From Acidobacteriota bacterium (GTDB taxonomy: Bacteria; Acidobacteriota; Terriglobia; Terriglobales; Acidobacteriaceae), in contig QIBA01000035.1 in NCBI GenBank assembly GCA_003225175.1, positions 1 through 64,000 on the forward strand: a stretch of DNA of 64,000 nucleotides, in the 5' to 3' direction. A program made the translations under genes and the position numbers. Below, piece by piece: positions 60,557 to 64,000 of this stretch; position 1 is the stretch's first letter; each line of letters starts with the position of its first letter. Below the pieces are notes generated by a model that did no database searches, had not been told where the DNA came from, and saw only the letters and a list, made by a program, of their open reading frames with translations.

Positions 60557-60661
60557 GGAGCTAACCTTATACAAGAACGTTCTGAAAAAAACACAACGCG
60601 GAATTCAAAAACCTGAGTCCGACTCTGATGAGTGGTCATATTTTCGCTGATGGGGGCAAGA

Positions 60662-60973
60662 ATGATTGCCAGAATTTGGCATGGCTTCGCCACAAGAGAG
60701 AACGCTGACAAGTACGAAGCGATGCTCAAGCCGGACGTCCTGCCCGGTCTCGACAAAGTTGCCGGCTATCGAGGCAGCTATCTGCTGCGAGGAGATCGTG
60801 GAGATGAGGTTGAGTTCATCACGCTGATGCTCTGGGAGTCTGTTGATGCCATTCGCGCCGTTGCAGGCGAAAACTACGAACTTGCAATCGTTCCTGAGGA
60901 GCGGAGGAGAGTCCTATCTCGTTGGGATGAACGAGCTCAGCACTACGAGGTTGTGCAGGGTCCGGCAAAGTAG
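60662..60973 (+). CDS. Antibiotic biosynthesis monooxygenase-like protein
   Basis: This 103-residue protein has the dimeric alpha/beta-barrel (ABM) fold pattern: MIARIWHGFATRENADKYEA, KVAGYRGSYLLRGDRGDEVE, FITLMLWESVDAIRAVAGEN. GGGGG lies five bases before the ATG at 60662; the frame extends upstream without support. Homologues are cofactor-free oxygenases or haem-degrading proteins, and many have no known role. Its stop is one base from the convergent menG stop. Confidence 0.85.
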   Translation: MIARIWHGFATRENADKYEAMLKPDVLPGLDKVAGYRGSYLLRGDRGDEVEFITLMLWESVDAIRAVAGENYELAIVPEERRRVLSRWDERAQHYEVVQGPAK

Positions 60974-60974
60974 T

Positions 60975-61736
60975 TCACTTGGCGGCGCGATAGAGTCCAG
61001 CAATTCCAAAAGTGTACGGACGCCACGTCGCGTTGCGATAATGCGCGCTTCGCATACGCCCAAGCATCTCGTCAGGTGACGGAAAGCTCGACACCGAGGC
61101 AGGCAGATAATTATAGGGTCCACGCACGCCCGAAATAAACGTTCCGATTCTCGGAAGGACCTTTTTGAAGTAGAAGCTGTATAGCTTTCCGAGCAGACCG
61201 CCAGGTTCACTAAAATCTAAAATGCCGATTTCGCCGTTTGGGCGAAGAACTCGATAAATCTCCGCCAACCCTGCATCGTAGTTCGCAAGATTGCGAAAGC
61301 CGAAAGCTGACACTACGAGGTCGAAGCTTCCATCAGGAAATGGCAAGCAAAGAGCGTCGGCTTCCACTGCTTCGATACGTTGAAGGAAAAATTTCCTTAA
61401 TCCGCGGGTTAGCATTCCGCGCGAGAAATCGGCGCCTACGATCTCAATTCCTGAGGCTTGCCGGCGAAGCGCGGCTGCCATGTCCCCTGTCCCACAACAC
61501 AGATCCAGAGCTCTTGCACCAGGGTTTCCCAATACAGAACGAAAGAAACGTGCAGTCCGCCACCACCACAGCCGATCGACATTCATCGACAAGATATGAT
61601 TGAGCAGGTCATATCGAGGCGCGATCTCATCGAACATCTCGCGTACGGCCAGCGCAGCCGAGCGTTCGCCTGCCGAGCCTTGCGGAGCAGCGCCAATCAC
61701 TTGTGGTCGATCTTTTAGAGGAACAGGCATCGTCAA
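60975..61736 (-). CDS. menG: Demethylmenaquinone/2-polyprenyl-benzoquinol methyltransferase (UbiE/MenG)
   Basis: This 253-residue class I SAM methyltransferase performs the last methylation of (mena)quinone. The SAM motif LDLCCGTGDMAAAL is near residues 75-88. VGADFSRGMLTRG, FDLVVSAFGFRNLANYDAGL and ILDFSEPGGLLGKLYSFYF match the UbiE signatures. Acidobacteria use menaquinone, so MenG is the likelier role. Its start overlaps the aroB stop by four bases (ATGA). Linking chorismate supply (aroB) to menaquinone completion makes sense. Confidence 0.93.
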   Translation of the reverse strand: MTMPVPLKDRPQVIGAAPQGSAGERSAALAVREMFDEIAPRYDLLNHILSMNVDRLWWWRTARFFRSVLGNPGARALDLCCGTGDMAAALRRQASGIEIVGADFSRGMLTRGLRKFFLQRIEAVEADALCLPFPDGSFDLVVSAFGFRNLANYDAGLAEIYRVLRPNGEIGILDFSEPGGLLGKLYSFYFKKVLPRIGTFISGVRGPYNYLPASVSSFPSPDEMLGRMRSAHYRNATWRPYTFGIAGLYRAAK

Positions 61737-62833
61737 TTGCGAGAGAGATAATGCAATTCCTCAACCGCGTGCGCCACTACATCGTCGGGGACGCGGTTGA
61801 AAATTTCCACTTTTCCGACTGAAGTCGCCAAAACGAAGTGGACCTTACCATTAAAAGCCTTTTTGTCGCCCTGAATACGTTTCACGATGTCCTCCGCCCG
61901 GCTATTGACTTCAGGCAGCGGAGAATATGCAAGCACACATGACACTATCCTCTGTGCCAATTCGGGAGAAGTCCTTCGCACAGCGGTACCGATCATGGCA
62001 GCCGCAGCCATGCCCCAACCGACAGCTTCACCATGTAAAAAATGACGATATGCCGTATCAGCTTCCAGCGCATGTCCAATGGTGTGTCCAAAATTCAAGA
62101 TGCGCCGCAGATCAGATTCCTTTTCATCGGCAGCCACCACTTCAGCCTTAATGCGCGTACAATCGTGAATCACACGTTCAAGGATATCCTGATCCCTTGC
62201 CAGCAATCGTTTGCGTTCGCTCTCCGCGATCTCGAACAGCTTTCGGTCGCGGATCACTCCCGACTTGATCACCTCGAACAATCCAGCGCGGAATTCGCGA
62301 TCCGGCAATGTAGTCAGCAACTCCGGATCCGAGATCACCGCGAGAGGTTGATGGAACGTTCCAACGAGATTCTTTCCTGCACGCAAGTTGGCCCCGGTCT
62401 TTCCGCCGATCGCGGCATCGACTTGCGCCAAAAGGGTTGTAGGCACCTGGATAACAGGTACGCCGCGCATGTAGACCGACGCCAAAAAACCAGCGAGATC
62501 GCCAACCACGCCTCCACCAAACGCAATAACGACCGAATTCCGATCCGCGCCTTTCATTGCCATTCGTTCAGCCAGGTGTTCCACACTTGCAAAACTCTTG
62601 GCGCGCTCACCATCCGTCATTTCCAGGACACTGAAGTCGAGCTTCGCGCTCGCCAATGCTTTCTTGAATGTCTCGCCCCACAGCGTCCAAACCGGAGCGA
62701 CGGTGACGACGAAGCATCGAGATTTCTTGCTGGGAAGCAGCTTAGCGATGGTCTTTCCAACCTGAGTAAGCACGCCACGCTCGACTAGCACTGAATACTC
62801 TGCTGACTTCGTTTTGACGGTGATTTTGTTCAC
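61733..62833 (-). CDS. aroB: 3-dehydroquinate synthase
   Basis: AroB makes 3-dehydroquinate, the second step of the shikimate pathway. The 366-residue enzyme has the nucleotide-binding run FGGGVVGDLAGFLASVYMRG, the VPTTLLAQVDAAIGGKTGAN motif, FEVIKSGVIRD and the zinc ligands in LNFGHTIGHALE and FLHGEAVGWGM. The ATG follows a region divergent with nadB (84 bp apart). It is translationally coupled to menG. Confidence 0.97.
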   Translation of the reverse strand: MNKITVKTKSAEYSVLVERGVLTQVGKTIAKLLPSKKSRCFVVTVAPVWTLWGETFKKALASAKLDFSVLEMTDGERAKSFASVEHLAERMAMKGADRNSVVIAFGGGVVGDLAGFLASVYMRGVPVIQVPTTLLAQVDAAIGGKTGANLRAGKNLVGTFHQPLAVISDPELLTTLPDREFRAGLFEVIKSGVIRDRKLFEIAESERKRLLARDQDILERVIHDCTRIKAEVVAADEKESDLRRILNFGHTIGHALEADTAYRHFLHGEAVGWGMAAAAMIGTAVRRTSPELAQRIVSCVLAYSPLPEVNSRAEDIVKRIQGDKKAFNGKVHFVLATSVGKVEIFNRVPDDVVAHAVEELHYLSRN

Positions 62834-62917
62834 GAGCTTTCATCATATCCCATGCGCTGCGGACGTCAGTCCGATCGGGAATGGTCCCGATATCGCGTGC
62901 TACCATCGAAATTTCTC

Positions 62918-64000
62918 ATGCCTTGGTTTTCATCTGAGACAGATTTCATCGTTGTTGGAGGCGGAATCGCTGGATTGCGCGCTGCAATCGGACTTGCCGA
63001 GGGTGGCCGTGTGTTGGTCGTCACGAAGCAGGAGGTCACCGAGAGCAACACGCAATATGCTCAAGGTGGAATTGCAGTGGCCTTAAGCGACGACGATGAA
63101 GTCGAGCTTCACCTGCAAGACACCATCGATGCTGGTGATGGACTTGTAAATGTTGAAGCCGCTCGTGTGCTTGTCAAAGAAGGTCCCGCACGCATTCAAG
63201 AGCTGATCGACTGGGGGACCGAATTTGACCGAAGTGGGAGTAAGTTAACGTTCACCCGCGAGGGCGCACACAGCCGCTCGCGCATCCTGCACGCTCACGG
63301 CGATTCTACTGGCCGCGAGATCGGACGGTCTCTAATTGCTAAGGCTCAGAAGATCCCACAAATCGCCTTCACCGAATTTGAATTTACGACAGACCTTTGC
63401 CTTGATGGCGAACAAGTGACCGGAGTAGCTATGCTCGCCGCCGACGGCACGCCCAAAACGGTTCGCGCCAAAGCGGTGCTCCTGGCGACTGGCGGCGCAG
63501 GCCAGGTTTACTCAGACACGACCAATCCCCCGGTGGCCACCGGAGATGGAATTGCAATGGCATACCGAGTGGGCGCTTCTATCAGTGACATGGAATTTTT
63601 TCAATTCCATCCTACAGCGCTCTCTGCGCCCGGAGCTCCTCGCTTTCTACTTTCAGAAGCACTACGGGGAGAAGGAGCACTGCTGCTCAATCCAGCGCGC
63701 GAGCGCTTTATGCCTCGATATCACCCTCTGGCGGAACTCGCACCGCGAGATGTTGTCGCTCGCGCCATCGTGCAGGAAATCAGAACAAGCAAAGCCACAC
63801 CTGCGGTAGCATATCTCGATCTGCGGCATCTCAACGCAGCACATCTGCGCGAGCGCTTTCCGCGAATCTATATGACGTGCAAACAATACGGCATCGACAT
63901 TACCGCCAATCTGGTGCCTGTCCGCCCCGCCGCTCATTATTTGATGGGTGGGATCAAAACAGACCTTCATGGACGAAGTTCGCTGCGTGGTCTCTATGCA
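62918..64000 (+). CDS. nadB: L-aspartate oxidase, 3' end outside window
   Basis: NadB oxidises aspartate to iminoaspartate in NAD synthesis. The first 361 residues are in the window. The FAD motif FIVVGGGIAGLRAAIGL lies at residues 10-26. Further motifs of the succinate dehydrogenase/fumarate reductase flavoprotein family follow: ESNTQYAQGGIAVALSDDD, FTREGAHSRSRILHAHGDST, LATGGAGQVYSDTTNPPVAT, EFFQFHPTAL, SEALRGEGALLLN, APRDVVARAI and PAAHYLMGGIKTDLHG. The open frame runs uninterrupted off the right edge. Confidence 0.96.
   Translation, partial: MPWFSSETDFIVVGGGIAGLRAAIGLAEGGRVLVVTKQEVTESNTQYAQGGIAVALSDDDEVELHLQDTIDAGDGLVNVEAARVLVKEGPARIQELIDWGTEFDRSGSKLTFTREGAHSRSRILHAHGDSTGREIGRSLIAKAQKIPQIAFTEFEFTTDLCLDGEQVTGVAMLAADGTPKTVRAKAVLLATGGAGQVYSDTTNPPVATGDGIAMAYRVGASISDMEFFQFHPTALSAPGAPRFLLSEALRGEGALLLNPARERFMPRYHPLAELAPRDVVARAIVQEIRTSKATPAVAYLDLRHLNAAHLRERFPRIYMTCKQYGIDITANLVPVRPAAHYLMGGIKTDLHGRSSLRGLYA

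Overview
The window looks like a chromosomal piece of an Acidobacteriota genome, most likely class Terriglobia. This is an inference from several signs together: moderately high GC; a dnaX-ybaB-recR block facing ribonuclease J; Tat-exported Gfo/Idh/MocA and TIM-barrel sugar enzymes; a relic of an acidobacterial-type VWFA-related protein; menaquinone-type methyltransferase; and Kdo synthesis, which implies a Gram-negative envelope. No rRNA, tRNA, CRISPR array, integrase or transposase gene was seen.

Layout. 1-5545: a broken type I restriction hsdR gene, then an epoxide-hydrolase-like protein, then about 2 kb of repeat-rich DNA (7-bp, 8-bp and ~77-bp repeats) with two doubtful small ORFs. 5546-21146: housekeeping genes. 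These are a VOC protein, dnaX-ybaB-recR (minus), rnj, threonine dehydratase (bracketed by two copies of a ~160-bp inverted-repeat element), ftsY, ribD, ribE, a decayed NlpE/DUF333 gene, a hotdog thioesterase, mrp, then hrcA-grpE-dnaJ-rsmE behind a near-perfect CIRCE operator. 21286-28110: a single-chain UvrD-type helicase with an AddB-like Fe-S nuclease domain, treZ, and an alcohol dehydrogenase/SRPBCC pair. 28655-35891: a secreted lipoprotein, a small secreted protein and a four-gene minus-strand operon that looks like a divergent chaperone-usher fibre system. 36799-43995: a MacB-like ABC exporter pair, guaA and secA. 44304-50022: proS, a small membrane-anchored protein, a class A PBP and a TPR protein. 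50109-55369: three exported sugar-chemistry proteins, a VWFA-family relic and a GH71/GH99-like lipoprotein with a Pro-Thr linker. 55772-64000: pyrG, kdsA, a CocE/NonD-type hydrolase, a small monooxygenase-like protein, aroB-menG (minus) and the start of nadB.

The best candidate for an undescribed system is the operon at 29967-35891. It encodes a small exported subunit, an exported protein made of two tandem copies of the same subunit fold, a PapD-like periplasmic chaperone, and a 1085-residue outer-membrane protein. That last protein joins a CpaC/RcpC-like N-terminal domain, a long beta-barrel-like region and three carboxypeptidase-regulatory-like beta-sandwich domains. The gene order mimics chaperone-usher pili, but the usher and subunits are not classical. 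A 12-bp inverted repeat between the first two genes could set the subunit ratio.

A second theme is decay and repeats. Three pseudogenes (hsdR, NlpE-DUF333, VWFA-related), several families of period-7 repeats confined almost wholly to intergenic DNA, and three kinds of terminal-inverted-repeat elements show ongoing small-scale remodelling between otherwise conserved housekeeping genes.
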